Assembly: GCF_030405905.1 (NCBI RefSeq)
Contig: NZ_JASATW010000023.1
Location: 1-64,000, forward strand
Reading direction: 5' to 3'
Source of the DNA: Sphaerothrix gracilis
GTDB lineage: Bacteria; Cyanobacteriota; Cyanobacteriia; Phormidesmidales; Phormidesmidaceae
Length of the DNA: 64,000 nucleotides
Shown here: one piece after another, positions 17,413 to 26,398 of the stretch
How positions within the stretch are numbered: the stretch's first letter is position 1
Layout: the number at the start of each line of letters is the position of its first letter
Position numbers and translations under genes: made by a program
Notes under the pieces: generated by a model
The model's database searches: none
Seen by the model: only the letters and a program-made list of their open reading frames with translations
Told to the model about the DNA's origin: nothing

Positions 17413-17532
17413 TAATACCAATTTTGCAAACTAGCGCTACAAATCGGTACCCCACCGCCTGCGGCTCCTCCCCTTATCAAGGGGAGGTTGGGAGGGGTCT
17501 ATCTGTAGCGGTAAAACCGAGAATCGGTATAA
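17413..17532. repeat. MITE-like interspersed element with terminal inverted repeats
   Basis: About 120 bp. The left end (ATACCAATTTTG...CGCTACAAATCGG) and the reverse complement of the right end (TATACCGATTCTCGG...CGCTACAGATAG) are similar over about 35 bp. The centre CTCCCCTTATCAAGGGGAG is a perfect hairpin. This centre is one I know as a frequent cyanobacterial repeat. No coding capacity. Confidence 0.65.
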
Positions 17533-17540
17533 CCCATGCG

Positions 17541-17575
17541 GGGCTGGGTTTTGTTCTTCAACCCCAACCCACATT
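17541..17575. repeat. Interspersed hairpin repeat, second copy
   Basis: GGGCTGGGTT...AACCCCAACCC around a short loop, related to the repeat at 6292-6326. It may also serve as a 3'-end hairpin for the convergent genes on either side. Confidence 0.5.
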
Positions 17576-17617
17576 GACTCATGTTTAACTTCACTTACCA
17601 ACTTGATCGCTTCAGTC

Positions 17618-20600
17618 CTAATTTTTGGGGGATGAACGCCTGACGAGTTCAGCGATCGCCTGGGCCAGCGCTAAAGGCTCCAGCGGTTTGGCAATGTGGC
17701 GCTGAAAGCCGCTGGCGATCGCCTGCTGCAAGTCTTCCTCACGGGCATAGGCCGTCAGCGCGATCGCGGGTAGAGTGCCGCCCGCTTCCGGGGGCAAAGC
17801 CCGCACCTGTCGCATCAGGGCATAGCCATCTACCTCCGGCATGCCAATATCGCTGACCAGTACGTCAGGCCGAATTGTCTGTAAGCTCTCGATGGCCTCA
17901 ACCGCTGAGGAGACAATCTTCACCTCGGCTCCATACTGGGCTAGCTGCATCACAAGTAGTTCGCGGGCGTCGGCTTCATCATCAACGACTAGCACCTGAA
18001 TGCCAGTTAAATCCGCTGTTTGGGGGGGAGCCGAATCAGCCTGAAATTGATCAACCATGTCTGCGGGCAGAGGTAAACGAACGGTAAAAGTGGCTCCCAG
18101 ATCTAGGCCTGGGCTGCTCGCAGAAATCGTGCCGCCATGCGCTTCAACTAGCTGACGAACAATAGCCAGTCCCAATCCTAAACCGCCATACTGCCGCGTG
18201 ATAGAAAAATCTTCTTGGCGGAAAGATTCAAAAATGTAGGGCAAGAAATCGTGGCTGATGCCCTTGCCTGTATCGCGTACCGTAATTTGAGCCTGATTAT
18301 CGACCACCTCCAATAAGATATCCACTTGCCCCTGACGCGGCGTAAACTTGATGGCGTTAGAGAGTAGGTTCCAAACAATCTGCTGTAGTCGGCCTGCATC
18401 TCCGGCCACTGGGCCAATATCCGGTAAAACCGTCTTGATAGTAATGGTTTTGGCCAGGGCTGCTGCCATCAGCGTTTCAATTGCCGCCTCGATGACAGGT
18501 GCTAGGTTGACAGCGGCTATGGTCAGGCTGAGCTTACCGCGCAAAATCTTAGCAATGTCTAGCAGATCGTCGATGAGCTGAGTCTGGAGCTTGGTGTTGC
18601 GCTCAATCGTTTCGAGGGCTTTAGCGGTCTTGGCTTCGTCTAGCTTACGAGTCTGGAGCAGGTGAGTCCAGCCTAGGATGGGATTGAGCGGCGATCGCAG
18701 CTCATGGGACAGCACCGCTAAAAACTCGTCTTTGATCCGGTTAGCGCGTTCAGCTTCTTCCCGCGCCGCCTGTTCTCGCTGCAGCATCTGCTCTCGCTCA
18801 GCCTCGGCCTGCTTTTGCTCAGTAATATCAAGGACGATGCCAGTGAAGCGCTGCGGCGTCCCCGCAGCATCGAAATAAACCTGTCCTTTCGCCGCTATCC
18901 AGCGCTCTACCTGATCTTGAACGCCAATGACCCGATACTCCGCATCAAAGTCTCCCTTGCTGTCTGGATTGAGCGCCCACTGCACAATCTGCTCCATGCG
19001 ATCGCGATCTTCAGGGTGCAGGCCGTGATAGTAAATCTCAATGTTTACTTCGGCATCGGCAGGCAAACCAAACATAGCCTTGCAGCCTGCATCCCAGATT
19101 AGCTCGTCCGTTACCAGGTTCCAGTCCCAGGTGCCCAATCGAGCCGCCTCAACCGCCATCCGCAGGCGATCTTCGCTCTGCTGCAGTTTGACTTGAGCCT
19201 GTTGGCCTGCGGCGGCGAGCTGCGTTTTCTGGCTAATATCAACGGCGGCCCCCGTAATGCCAATAATCGCATTGTTCTCGTCTCGCAGGGGATCTACCGT
19301 CAGGTCATAGTAGGCAATTTGCTTCCCTCTGACAACTTCCACCTCTTCTCGCAGACTCTCTCCGGTTTTAATCACCCGTCGCTTCAGCTCGGTGAGATAA
19401 GCCGCACTTTGAGGCGACACCAAATCGGCATCTTGTTGCCCCATTACTTCTGGGGTGGCATAGCGATGGGTGGGATTGTAAATCCAGGTGTAGCGCAGGT
19501 CGAGATCCTGATTAAACAGAGTAATAGGCGCACTTCTTAGCGTAATTTTGAGCCGCTCGGAGGTCTGCTGCAGGTCCATTTCCGCCTGCCTTAGATCGGT
19601 GACATCAGTGTTGGTGCCAAACCAGCGCAGGACTCGGCCTTGCTCATCGCAGATAGGAACGGCCCGCGAGAGAAACCAGCGGTACTGACCGTCTTTGCCC
19701 CTAAGCGGAAATGTATCCTCCCAGGCTTCTCCTGACTCAACGTGTCGACGAAACTTGGCGGTGACCTCTTCCACATAGTCAGGATGGTGCACCTGCTGCC
19801 AGCCCCAGCCCTGCATTTCCGCTAAGGTTGTGCCGGTGTAGTCGAACCAGCGCCGGTTGTACCAAAAAATCCAGCCCGACTCATTCGCCATCCAGGTGAA
19901 CTGGGAAATATTGTCGGCTAGCGTCCGAAAACGCTCCTCGCTCTCCTTCAGTGCCACTTCGCTCTGTTTGCGATCGCTAATGTCAACCACTGAGCCAATG
20001 TAGCCCTGAAACTCGCCCTCCTGGCTGAACCGAGGACTGGCCGCATCAATTGTCCAGCGATATTCACCGTCCTGATGGCGCAGGCGGTACTCCAGCCGAA
20101 AAGACTCATTTTGCTTATTCGCATCGCGGAAAAGCTTTTCCGCCAGCTCCCGATCTTCTGGATGTACGGCTGTCAGCCAGCCAAAGCCCAAGCCGGTGGC
20201 CTCAGTCTGGCCGGTAAAGGCGTACCAGCCTTGACTCAGGTAGGTGCAATAGCCAGTGGCATCTGTTACCCAGATCATCATGGGAGCGCTGTCTGCTAGC
20301 TGGCGGAAGTAGGCTTCGCTCTGAAGCAGGGAGGTTTCGATTTGTTTGCGATCGCGGATATCAATAGCAAACGCGACGTGCTCATCCGGATGGCCCAGCC
20401 ACCGCACAGCACTGATCCAAATCGGCACGCGCGTCCCATCGCGGCGCAGAATTTCTTTTTCTTCAGCAACGATGGCCTCTTCTTGCCGGAGCTGATCCAT
20501 TGCCTGCTGCGTGCTCTCCATCAGCTCCGGGGGCGTAAAGTCACGCCAGTTCATGCCGTTTTGCTCAAATTCGGCTCGCGTATAGCCATGCAGCTCCAGC

Positions 20601-21538
20601 ATGGCATCGTTGATCACCTTCACTTCACCGCTAGCTGTGCCAATACCAATGCCAATGGGAGCCTGCTGAATGAGCTGCTGCAGTCGGCTTTGCTCTTGCT
20701 GGAGGCTAGCAGCCGTTTGACTGAGATTCAGTTCTAGGTGCTTGCGTGCGGTAATGTCGCGCCAGGAGGCGACAAAGCCATCTCGCAGCTTGGCCGCCCG
20801 TAAATCAAAGGCCCGGACTAGGCGCTGCTGGCCAAAAAAGTCGTCGTAGACCAGCGAATCTTTGATCAAGGGTTCTCCAGTTTCGACCACCTGACAGTAA
20901 GCGGCAAATAAACCCGAAGTGCGATGGGCAGGCAGCAGCTCGCAGAGATTCTGGCCCACCTGGGCTGACCTGGGCATTTGATTGGCTTCCCAGGCGGCCC
21001 GGTTGAGATAGTCAATGCGAAAATCTGTGATCTGACCGCTGCGATCGCGGATAGCCGAAAAAATGCCGCAGCAGTCTACCATGTTCTCGACTAGGGCATA
21101 GAACTGCTCTTGGCTCCAGCGTTCAGCTCGCTGCTGAGCCACGGCCTCAATTGCCATTTGCAGCGATCGCTGTAGGCGCTCAGGCGTCACTTTGTCGGCA
21201 GCTAAATAGTCGGTCGCCCCCGCCTTGAGAGCCTGCACCGCCGTCTCTACCGCGCCCGCCCCCTGATCAATCACCACGATGGGCGGACAGCGATCGCCAA
21301 GCTGCTGAAGCTGGCTGATGGCCTCAAGACTGAGAGCATGGGCCGCTAACCTTAAAATGACGGCATCAATCCGCTGCTGCTGGCATCGCTCTAGCGCCCG
21401 ATCGCCGTCTGGCTCGGTCAAAATTTGGTATGCGATTGGGCTTGCTTGTAGCCAATACTCGGCGCAGCTATTTTCCTGTCCCGCCGAAACCTCAACAAAA
21501 AGGACAGTGCGGTGAAGCTTTTTTAACATATTCATCAA
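17618..21538 (-). CDS. Hybrid histidine kinase with degenerate N-terminal receiver and multiple PAS domains
   Basis: 1306 residues. Residues ~10-130 resemble a receiver fold, but the phospho-acceptor Asp is missing (AVILRLAA in its place), so this is probably a pseudo-receiver. About six PAS/PAC units follow (YCTYLSQGWYAFTG, WIFWYNRRWFDYTG and others), then HisKA with VLSHELRSPLNPILGW (His ~944), a HATPase domain (NLLSNAIKFTP, DTGKGIS, GGLGLGLAIV) and an intact C-terminal receiver (VLVVDDEADA, phospho-acceptor in SDIGMPEVDG ~1229). There is no transmembrane segment, so a cytoplasmic sensor is likely. The ligand is not predictable and no output regulator is adjacent. Confidence 0.92.
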   Translation of the reverse strand: MMNMLKKLHRTVLFVEVSAGQENSCAEYWLQASPIAYQILTEPDGDRALERCQQQRIDAVILRLAAHALSLEAISQLQQLGDRCPPIVVIDQGAGAVETAVQALKAGATDYLAADKVTPERLQRSLQMAIEAVAQQRAERWSQEQFYALVENMVDCCGIFSAIRDRSGQITDFRIDYLNRAAWEANQMPRSAQVGQNLCELLPAHRTSGLFAAYCQVVETGEPLIKDSLVYDDFFGQQRLVRAFDLRAAKLRDGFVASWRDITARKHLELNLSQTAASLQQEQSRLQQLIQQAPIGIGIGTASGEVKVINDAMLELHGYTRAEFEQNGMNWRDFTPPELMESTQQAMDQLRQEEAIVAEEKEILRRDGTRVPIWISAVRWLGHPDEHVAFAIDIRDRKQIETSLLQSEAYFRQLADSAPMMIWVTDATGYCTYLSQGWYAFTGQTEATGLGFGWLTAVHPEDRELAEKLFRDANKQNESFRLEYRLRHQDGEYRWTIDAASPRFSQEGEFQGYIGSVVDISDRKQSEVALKESEERFRTLADNISQFTWMANESGWIFWYNRRWFDYTGTTLAEMQGWGWQQVHHPDYVEEVTAKFRRHVESGEAWEDTFPLRGKDGQYRWFLSRAVPICDEQGRVLRWFGTNTDVTDLRQAEMDLQQTSERLKITLRSAPITLFNQDLDLRYTWIYNPTHRYATPEVMGQQDADLVSPQSAAYLTELKRRVIKTGESLREEVEVVRGKQIAYYDLTVDPLRDENNAIIGITGAAVDISQKTQLAAAGQQAQVKLQQSEDRLRMAVEAARLGTWDWNLVTDELIWDAGCKAMFGLPADAEVNIEIYYHGLHPEDRDRMEQIVQWALNPDSKGDFDAEYRVIGVQDQVERWIAAKGQVYFDAAGTPQRFTGIVLDITEQKQAEAEREQMLQREQAAREEAERANRIKDEFLAVLSHELRSPLNPILGWTHLLQTRKLDEAKTAKALETIERNTKLQTQLIDDLLDIAKILRGKLSLTIAAVNLAPVIEAAIETLMAAALAKTITIKTVLPDIGPVAGDAGRLQQIVWNLLSNAIKFTPRQGQVDILLEVVDNQAQITVRDTGKGISHDFLPYIFESFRQEDFSITRQYGGLGLGLAIVRQLVEAHGGTISASSPGLDLGATFTVRLPLPADMVDQFQADSAPPQTADLTGIQVLVVDDEADARELLVMQLAQYGAEVKIVSSAVEAIESLQTIRPDVLVSDIGMPEVDGYALMRQVRALPPEAGGTLPAIALTAYAREEDLQQAIASGFQRHIAKPLEPLALAQAIAELVRRSSPKN

Positions 21539-22165
21539 GCAGCAAATGCTCAGAGCCGTCAGCCGCCCCTTGCTCTAAAGCTAGCTTTGAAGCAGGCGTC
21601 AAAAATTCCTCTATTCCTGTGCTGAAAGCTACCGCCATACTTAACCTAAATTGTTAGCTTTTAGACCACTTAGCCGCGAAACAGCAACCTAGAGGTGTAG
21701 TGTAATCCCTAAAGTGCCCAGATCACCTTCATCATATAGCGATCGCCAAAAGTTCTGGAATCTACCTTAAGAGGGAAGACTGCGAGCTAACCCTCATTTT
21801 CACAGCCTTAGGGACTGGCGAATTTTCCGCGCAGGTGGCGGATGAAGCCCTTTTTCCCGCCGATGAGGATGAGGCTGGGCGGCGTGTGGCTGACTGTATT
21901 AGCGTAACAAACTTAACTTGCGCTGGGGCCTTAGATGGGGTAGATTTTGGAGCTATAGCTGTCTGCGTGCAGCTTGACTATCACCCAAAAATTTGGTCGT
22001 ACGGTGCCGAAAGTTGCTGCAACAATCTTCCGACACCTGACCCCTTCGACAGATTGCGGCTGTCTCGGAGGCTAGAGTAATTATTACTCAGGCCGTCCCG
22101 AACTGCTATGTCTTGGGTCGGCCTTATTTTTGGGCTTCCTTACCCGATTCCGGAGGAATCCCAAA
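21539..22165. other. Intergenic region with terminator-like hairpin
   Basis: No convincing gene. A 33-codon minus-strand frame without a start codon (stop at 21808) reads like a protein tail (LILIGGKKGFIRHLRGKF), possibly a gene remnant. At 22091-22120, GGCCGTCCC pairs with GGGTCGGCC (one T-T mismatch) and is followed by TTATTTTT, a terminator-like hairpin about 40 bp before the small gene at 22166. It could be an attenuator or the end of an upstream transcript. Confidence 0.45.
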
Positions 22166-22459
22166 ATGCTGTTTTATATCCACCCCAATCTCCCGGATTT
22201 GACCAATCTGGGAGATACAGAACCCGTACGTTTGCACATTCCCCGCGCCCAACCGGAGCGGGAGCGATTGCGCCACCTGATTATGGGGTCGCAGGACGGC
22301 GTGCGATCGACGATTCATGCCTTGCACAAGCTGAACTACGCCGATCAGGGTCTGTGGAGTGATCTGATCACGATTCCGCCCGCTGGCATTCTGCTGACGC
22401 CGGAGCAGGGCGAGGTGCTGAGCTACCTGGTGCGCTATCGATCGCTACGTGATCGGTAG
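22166..22459 (+). CDS. Small conserved cyanobacterial protein, paralogue B
   Basis: 97 residues from ATG 22166, ten bases after a strong GGAGG (22152-22156); an ATG 36 bp upstream lacks such a site. The middle LIMGSQDGVRSTIHALHKLNYADQGLWSDLI and the C-terminal GEVLSYLVRYR follow the same pattern as the gene at 9869: IH.LH helix, (Y/F)A..(A/L)WS turn, GEV.S.L.R strand. A short N-terminal extension (HPNLPDLTNLGD) is extra. Function unknown; a terminator-like hairpin precedes it. Confidence 0.8.
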   Translation: MLFYIHPNLPDLTNLGDTEPVRLHIPRAQPERERLRHLIMGSQDGVRSTIHALHKLNYADQGLWSDLITIPPAGILLTPEQGEVLSYLVRYRSLRDR

Positions 22460-22548
22460 GCTGGGCAAAGCCCAGCGTGCCCATCATCCGCGCAATGTGA
22501 CGGAGATGGGCACGGTTGATAACCTTTGCCCATCTCTACGAGGCTGAA

Positions 22549-23112
22549 CTACAAATCTTGGCGTGTGAGAATACTATGCTGAAGTCTTATTTCAACTAAT
22601 CTCTCTTCCTGATTGCTACGAGTACCAATAGTGAATTCACCAACTAGCGAGTAATAGACCATACGAGCACGCACGAGAGCATTAAAAGGGGAAAAGCCAA
22701 TCTCTAAAAACAGAGACTGCGTATATTTCAGGCGGCGCTGATCAACTTGTTCTAGTATCTTTGCAACTCTCGCATCGTTGACAGCCCAGGCACGAATAGC
22801 ATTTTCTATTTGCCCATTATCTTGCACAGCCAGTTCAAACAGATACAGTAACTTGGCTGAGGCATCTCCTTCTATTGCTTCTACCTGCCCGATAATGCTG
22901 TTGGTTTGGCGGTCAATCCAGGCTTGTAAAACAGCCTCTAGAAGTTCTTCGCGGTTTTTAAAGTGCCAGTAGAAGCTTCCCTTCGTCACGTGCAACTGCT
23001 TAGCTAAAGGCTCTACCCGTACAGCTCCAATCCCGCTTTCTGCTAAAACGCTCAGTCCTAAAGCGATCCAGTCTTGTCGGCTAAGAGAAACAGCATCTTT
23101 TTCTTTGACCAT
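22549..23112 (-). CDS. TetR/AcrR family transcriptional repressor
   Basis: 187 residues from ATG 23112 (MVKEKD); possible longer starts are ATG 23130 and TTG 23142. The N-terminal helix-turn-helix is clear: RVEPLAKQLHVTKGSFYWHFKNREELLEAVL (~28-58). The C-terminal ligand domain is all-helical and diverged, as usual. It is divergent from a SnoaL-like gene, and two copies of a CCATACG-N4-CGTATGG palindrome lie in the intergenic region, one overlapping its own start. Autorepression plus control of the neighbour is likely. Confidence 0.88.
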   Translation of the reverse strand: MVKEKDAVSLSRQDWIALGLSVLAESGIGAVRVEPLAKQLHVTKGSFYWHFKNREELLEAVLQAWIDRQTNSIIGQVEAIEGDASAKLLYLFELAVQDNGQIENAIRAWAVNDARVAKILEQVDQRRLKYTQSLFLEIGFSPFNALVRARMVYYSLVGEFTIGTRSNQEERLVEIRLQHSILTRQDL

Positions 23113-23126
23113 ACGGCAGCGTATTG
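23109..23126. promoter_or_regulatory. TetR operator copy 1
   Basis: CCATACG-GCAG-CGTATTG, the same palindrome as at 23157 with one changed base. It overlaps the likely start codon of the tetR-type gene, suiting autorepression. Confidence 0.65.
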
Positions 23127-23156
23127 ACATGGGTGAATGCAAGCATTAGTCTATCT

Positions 23157-23174
23157 CCATACGCCTTCGTATGG
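23157..23174. promoter_or_regulatory. TetR operator copy 2
   Basis: CCATACG-CCTT-CGTATGG, a perfect 7+4+7 palindrome in the divergent promoter region, 10 bp before the SnoaL-like start codon. Centre-to-centre distance to copy 1 is 48 bp. Confidence 0.7.
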
Positions 23175-23184
23175 AAAAGCCGTC

Positions 23185-23622
23185 ATGTTCAGTCAAACTG
23201 AAGACAATAAAGCAATTGCTCTTGATTTTGCCCGGGCCGGTTGGGGCACCAATCACGACTGGCAACTGGTTTGGGATCGAATAATGTCTGAGAATGTGAT
23301 TTATCACTTCAACAGCAGTGCGGCGCCAATTGTGGGTTTGGCAGCCAACAAAGCGTTCAATGCCGAGCTATTTCAGGGATTTCCAGACGCCCATCAAACA
23401 ATTGAAGATGTGGTTGCTGAAGGGAATAAGGTAGTTTATCGCACAACTTTTCAAGGAACTCATACAGGTGAGTTTTTAGGGACAGCCGCGACAGGGCGTT
23501 CGGTGCAGGTCAACGACTTTACCCTATTGCATATAGCAGACAGAAAAATTTTAGAGTGGTGGTACGAATGCAACTTGCTTGAAGTTTTACAGCAGCTTGG
23601 TCTAGTCTCATCTCAAAGCTGA
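23185..23622 (+). CDS. SnoaL-like / NTF2-fold protein
   Basis: 145 residues from ATG 23185 (MFSQTEDN). An in-frame start 48 bp upstream would run through the operator. It is a single NTF2-like domain of the ester-cyclase/SnoaL type: an N-terminal helix, NVIYHFNSSAAPIVGLAANKAF, then HQTIEDVVAEGNKVVYRTTFQGTHTGEFLGTAATGRSVQVND and a final IADRKILEWWYECNLLEVLQQLG. Members bind or isomerise small hydrophobic ligands; the substrate here is unknown. Its expression is probably controlled by the divergent TetR regulator. Confidence 0.82.
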   Translation: MFSQTEDNKAIALDFARAGWGTNHDWQLVWDRIMSENVIYHFNSSAAPIVGLAANKAFNAELFQGFPDAHQTIEDVVAEGNKVVYRTTFQGTHTGEFLGTAATGRSVQVNDFTLLHIADRKILEWWYECNLLEVLQQLGLVSSQS

Positions 23623-23701
23623 AGCTGATACACGCTCTAACCCGGTATTGGCACGACCTTCCTGATTAATGAATCCCTGTCGCTGGGGCTCGTTTTCTCG
23701 G

Positions 23702-23785
23702 CTACAGACGGCTAAAGTAGATTGCCGCCAGCACGATCAGACCCAGCAGCGCCAGCGGCACCCAAAGTTTAGAAAGCTCAATCAT
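23702..23785 (-). CDS. Possible 27-aa single-pass membrane miniprotein
   Basis: ATG 23785 to TAG 23702 encodes a 27-residue peptide: a short head (MIELSKLW), one hydrophobic helix (VPLALLGLIVLAAIYF) and a basic end. That layout is typical of cyanobacterial membrane miniproteins, but I cannot match it to any photosystem or cytochrome b6f subunit. The ribosome binding site is poor. It lies between two plus-strand genes. Confidence 0.35.
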   Translation of the reverse strand: MIELSKLWVPLALLGLIVLAAIYFSRL

Positions 23786-23849
23786 CTTTTTGACCAAACC
23801 TAGCGAAGTAAACGAAGATCAAAGCATACCCTGATCAAGGCTTTGTCTT

Positions 23850-26372
23850 ATGGCCGCTGCCGACTGTGTTACCTGGCTGCAAGAGCGCACCGCCCTCAAC
23901 ATCCTCAGCGCAGAAATTCTAGAGGCGATCGCCCCCTTACTGCAGTCTCGCACCCTTGCCGCCGACCAGACTCTCACCGTTGCTGACCAGTCCCCCGACG
24001 GCCTGTGGATTCTGCGAACAGGCAAAGCCGAAAGCGATCGCGATCGGCCCAAAGCCGTCAGCTTACTGCCCGGCTCAGTGATCAATCTGCAGGCCCTCTT
24101 GCTAAATCAGCCCGTCCAGAAGACCTTTATCACGCTGAATCAGTGCGAGCTGTTTTTTATTCCTGCCGATGCCTTTCGCCAGGTCGTGCAAGACTATCCG
24201 GCCATTACCCAGCTCTTTACCCAGCAGCTTGCCGCCGAAGTCGAGCAGCTTTCCTCCCAGCTCAGCTTTGAGCAAGAGCGCCAAACGATTCTGCGCCCCT
24301 ACCTGGTCACCAAAGCGCGGCGCGGCATTATTGGCCGCAGTCGCTACGCCCAGCGGCTGCGATCGCAAATTAAAACCGCCTCTGATAGCCAAGCCTCAGT
24401 CCTGATTTTTGGCGAGCCAGGGTTAGAGAAAGACAACATTGCAGCCTTGATCCACTACGGCTCAGCCCAACGGCGAGAGGCCATTATTCAGGTGGAATGC
24501 TCTAAAGTGCAGGCCAGCGGCGCCGAGCTGTTTGGCCGCGCTGGCGGTAAGCCAGGGCTGATAGAGGCCCTAGGGCAAGGAACGCTAATTCTCAACAATT
24601 TGCAAGAGCTACCTGAAGAACTGCTGCCCGCGATCGCCCACCTGCTTGAAACCAATACCTATCGGCCCATCAGCCGCAATGCCGAAGCAGCGGGCGCGGA
24701 GAAAACGGCACAGGCTCGCATTGTAATTATCTCCGAGCAGCCGCTGCCGCAAATTAACGCCCTCGTCGATCAGGTGATTAAGGTGCCGCCGCTGCGGGTT
24801 CGTAAAGCAGATATTGAAGACTACGTCAGCTACTACATCAGCCTCATCTGCCGGGCGCGGGGCATTGACAAACCCAAGCTGACCCCAGAAGCCCTACGAC
24901 GGCTACAAGCCTACGACTTTCCCAACAATTTGAGAGAGCTGTCTAGCCTGGTAGAGCGATCGCTGTCCCAGATGGCTGGCACCACCAGCATCACCGAGGA
25001 AATCATCTGGCCCTCCCAGGGGCGTAAAAAGCAGCTCCGCCTCAATCTGCTCAATGCCTATCCTCGCCTGCGCAATTTTCTGCGCAGTCCTTGGTGGCCC
25101 GATCGCCTTAACTACGGCTTTACCCTCACCTTCTTCGCCTTTGTCGTTGCGGTGCTGTTTGTGGGGCCACAGAACCGCCAGGAAAACTTTGCGCTCAACA
25201 TGTTTTGGGCCTGGTGGTGGCCGCTGGTACTGCTGGGCTTTCCCTTTGTGGGGCGGCTGTGGTGCGCGGTCTGTCCGTTTATGATCTATGGCGAAGTTAC
25301 CCAAAAGCTGTCCCTGTGGCTGGTACCGCGCCAGCTCAAACAGTGGCCGCGTCAGGAAGCTGAGCGCTGGGGCGGCTGGTTTTTGTTTGGCCTATTTGCC
25401 CTGATTTTGCTGTGGGAGGAGCTGTGGAATCTAGAAAATACGGCTTACCTATCGGCCTGCCTGCTGCTGCTGATTACCGCTGGGGCAATGATTTTCTCCG
25501 CTATTTTCGAGCGCCGATTTTGGTGTCGCTATCTCTGCCCGATTGGCGGCATGAACGGCCTATTTGCCAAGCTGTCGATGACGGAGCTGCGGGCGCAGCA
25601 GGGTACCTGCTCGGCAGAATGTACCACCTACCAGTGCTATAAAGGTGGCCCCCGCAAAGGGGAAGGACAGGAGACCAATGGCTGTCCCCTCTATTCTCAT
25701 CCGGCCCAGCTAGAAGACAACCGCGACTGCGTTCTGTGCATGACCTGTCTCAAAGCCTGTCCGCACCGCTCGGTGGAGGTCAACCTGCGCCCGCCCGGCA
25801 TTGAGCTATGGACAACCCATATACCCCGTAGCTATGAGGTAGCCCTGCTATTTTTGCTGCTGGGGGCCGTCTTTCTACACCACCTGCCGCAGCTAACTCA
25901 GCAGTTAGGGCTGGCGCTGAATCTGGAGAACTTTGGCACTCACGCGATCGCCTCTGTGGCAGCCTTGGCTCTGCCCGTGCTAGTGCCTTTTGCCGCCTAC
26001 GGTCTGACCCGGCTGGTATTCAAGCTCACCACGAGCTATGCCCCCAAGAGCTTCGTCAGTTTGGCCTATGGCTATTTGCCCCTCGTCCTCGCGGCCAACC
26101 TAGCCCACTACCTGACTCTGGGCTTAGGCGAAGGCGGTCAAATTCTGTCAGTGGGCTTTGCCACCTTCGGCCTCAGCGGCGAGGGCGTGCCTGTGTATAT
26201 TGCCCACCCGGCAGTCATCGCCTTTTTGCAAAGTGCGGTATTGATAGCTGGCGTTTTGACCAGCGCTATTGTGACGCAAAAAATTGTGCGGCAGTCTCTT
26301 AAGCTCATGTGGCCCCAGCATTTAGGGGCGATCGCCCTCACCGCGCTCCTGTGGCCGCTGATTGTTGGCTAG
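23850..26372 (+). CDS. cNMP-binding / degenerate AAA+ / membrane polyferredoxin fusion
   Basis: 840 residues in three parts. Residues ~1-145 are a cyclic-nucleotide-binding-like domain (LLPGSVINLQALLL). Residues ~165-385 resemble the AAA+ domain of sigma-54 activators, but the key motifs are ruined: Walker A is GEPGLEKDN, the GAFTGA loop is replaced by FGRAGGKPGL, and Walker B reads LILNNLQEL. The rest is a NapH/NosR-like membrane part with about nine hydrophobic segments, CAVCP and CRYLCPIGG loops, and a 4Fe-4S motif CVLCMTCLKACP (~629). Cyanobacteria lack sigma-54, so this is unlikely to be a conventional activator. It may couple a ligand or redox signal to membrane electron transfer. Product names such as sigma-54 interaction domain protein would mislead. 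Confidence 0.85.
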   Translation: MAAADCVTWLQERTALNILSAEILEAIAPLLQSRTLAADQTLTVADQSPDGLWILRTGKAESDRDRPKAVSLLPGSVINLQALLLNQPVQKTFITLNQCELFFIPADAFRQVVQDYPAITQLFTQQLAAEVEQLSSQLSFEQERQTILRPYLVTKARRGIIGRSRYAQRLRSQIKTASDSQASVLIFGEPGLEKDNIAALIHYGSAQRREAIIQVECSKVQASGAELFGRAGGKPGLIEALGQGTLILNNLQELPEELLPAIAHLLETNTYRPISRNAEAAGAEKTAQARIVIISEQPLPQINALVDQVIKVPPLRVRKADIEDYVSYYISLICRARGIDKPKLTPEALRRLQAYDFPNNLRELSSLVERSLSQMAGTTSITEEIIWPSQGRKKQLRLNLLNAYPRLRNFLRSPWWPDRLNYGFTLTFFAFVVAVLFVGPQNRQENFALNMFWAWWWPLVLLGFPFVGRLWCAVCPFMIYGEVTQKLSLWLVPRQLKQWPRQEAERWGGWFLFGLFALILLWEELWNLENTAYLSACLLLLITAGAMIFSAIFERRFWCRYLCPIGGMNGLFAKLSMTELRAQQGTCSAECTTYQCYKGGPRKGEGQETNGCPLYSHPAQLEDNRDCVLCMTCLKACPHRSVEVNLRPPGIELWTTHIPRSYEVALLFLLLGAVFLHHLPQLTQQLGLALNLENFGTHAIASVAALALPVLVPFAAYGLTRLVFKLTTSYAPKSFVSLAYGYLPLVLAANLAHYLTLGLGEGGQILSVGFATFGLSGEGVPVYIAHPAVIAFLQSAVLIAGVLTSAIVTQKIVRQSLKLMWPQHLGAIALTALLWPLIVG

Positions 26373-26398
26373 CCGTCTCCGCTAACGAGTCAGACGTA

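Noticed and set aside
21835..22080. 81-codon frame before paralogue B
   Set aside because: Composition and Cys content look random, no ribosome binding site, and it covers the AT-rich intergenic tract.
9614..22108. 14-mer GCAGTTCGGGACGG near 9614, present inverted near 22093, before both small paralogues
   Set aside because: Opposite orientations, and a 14-bp match between two places in 64 kb is expected by chance several times.
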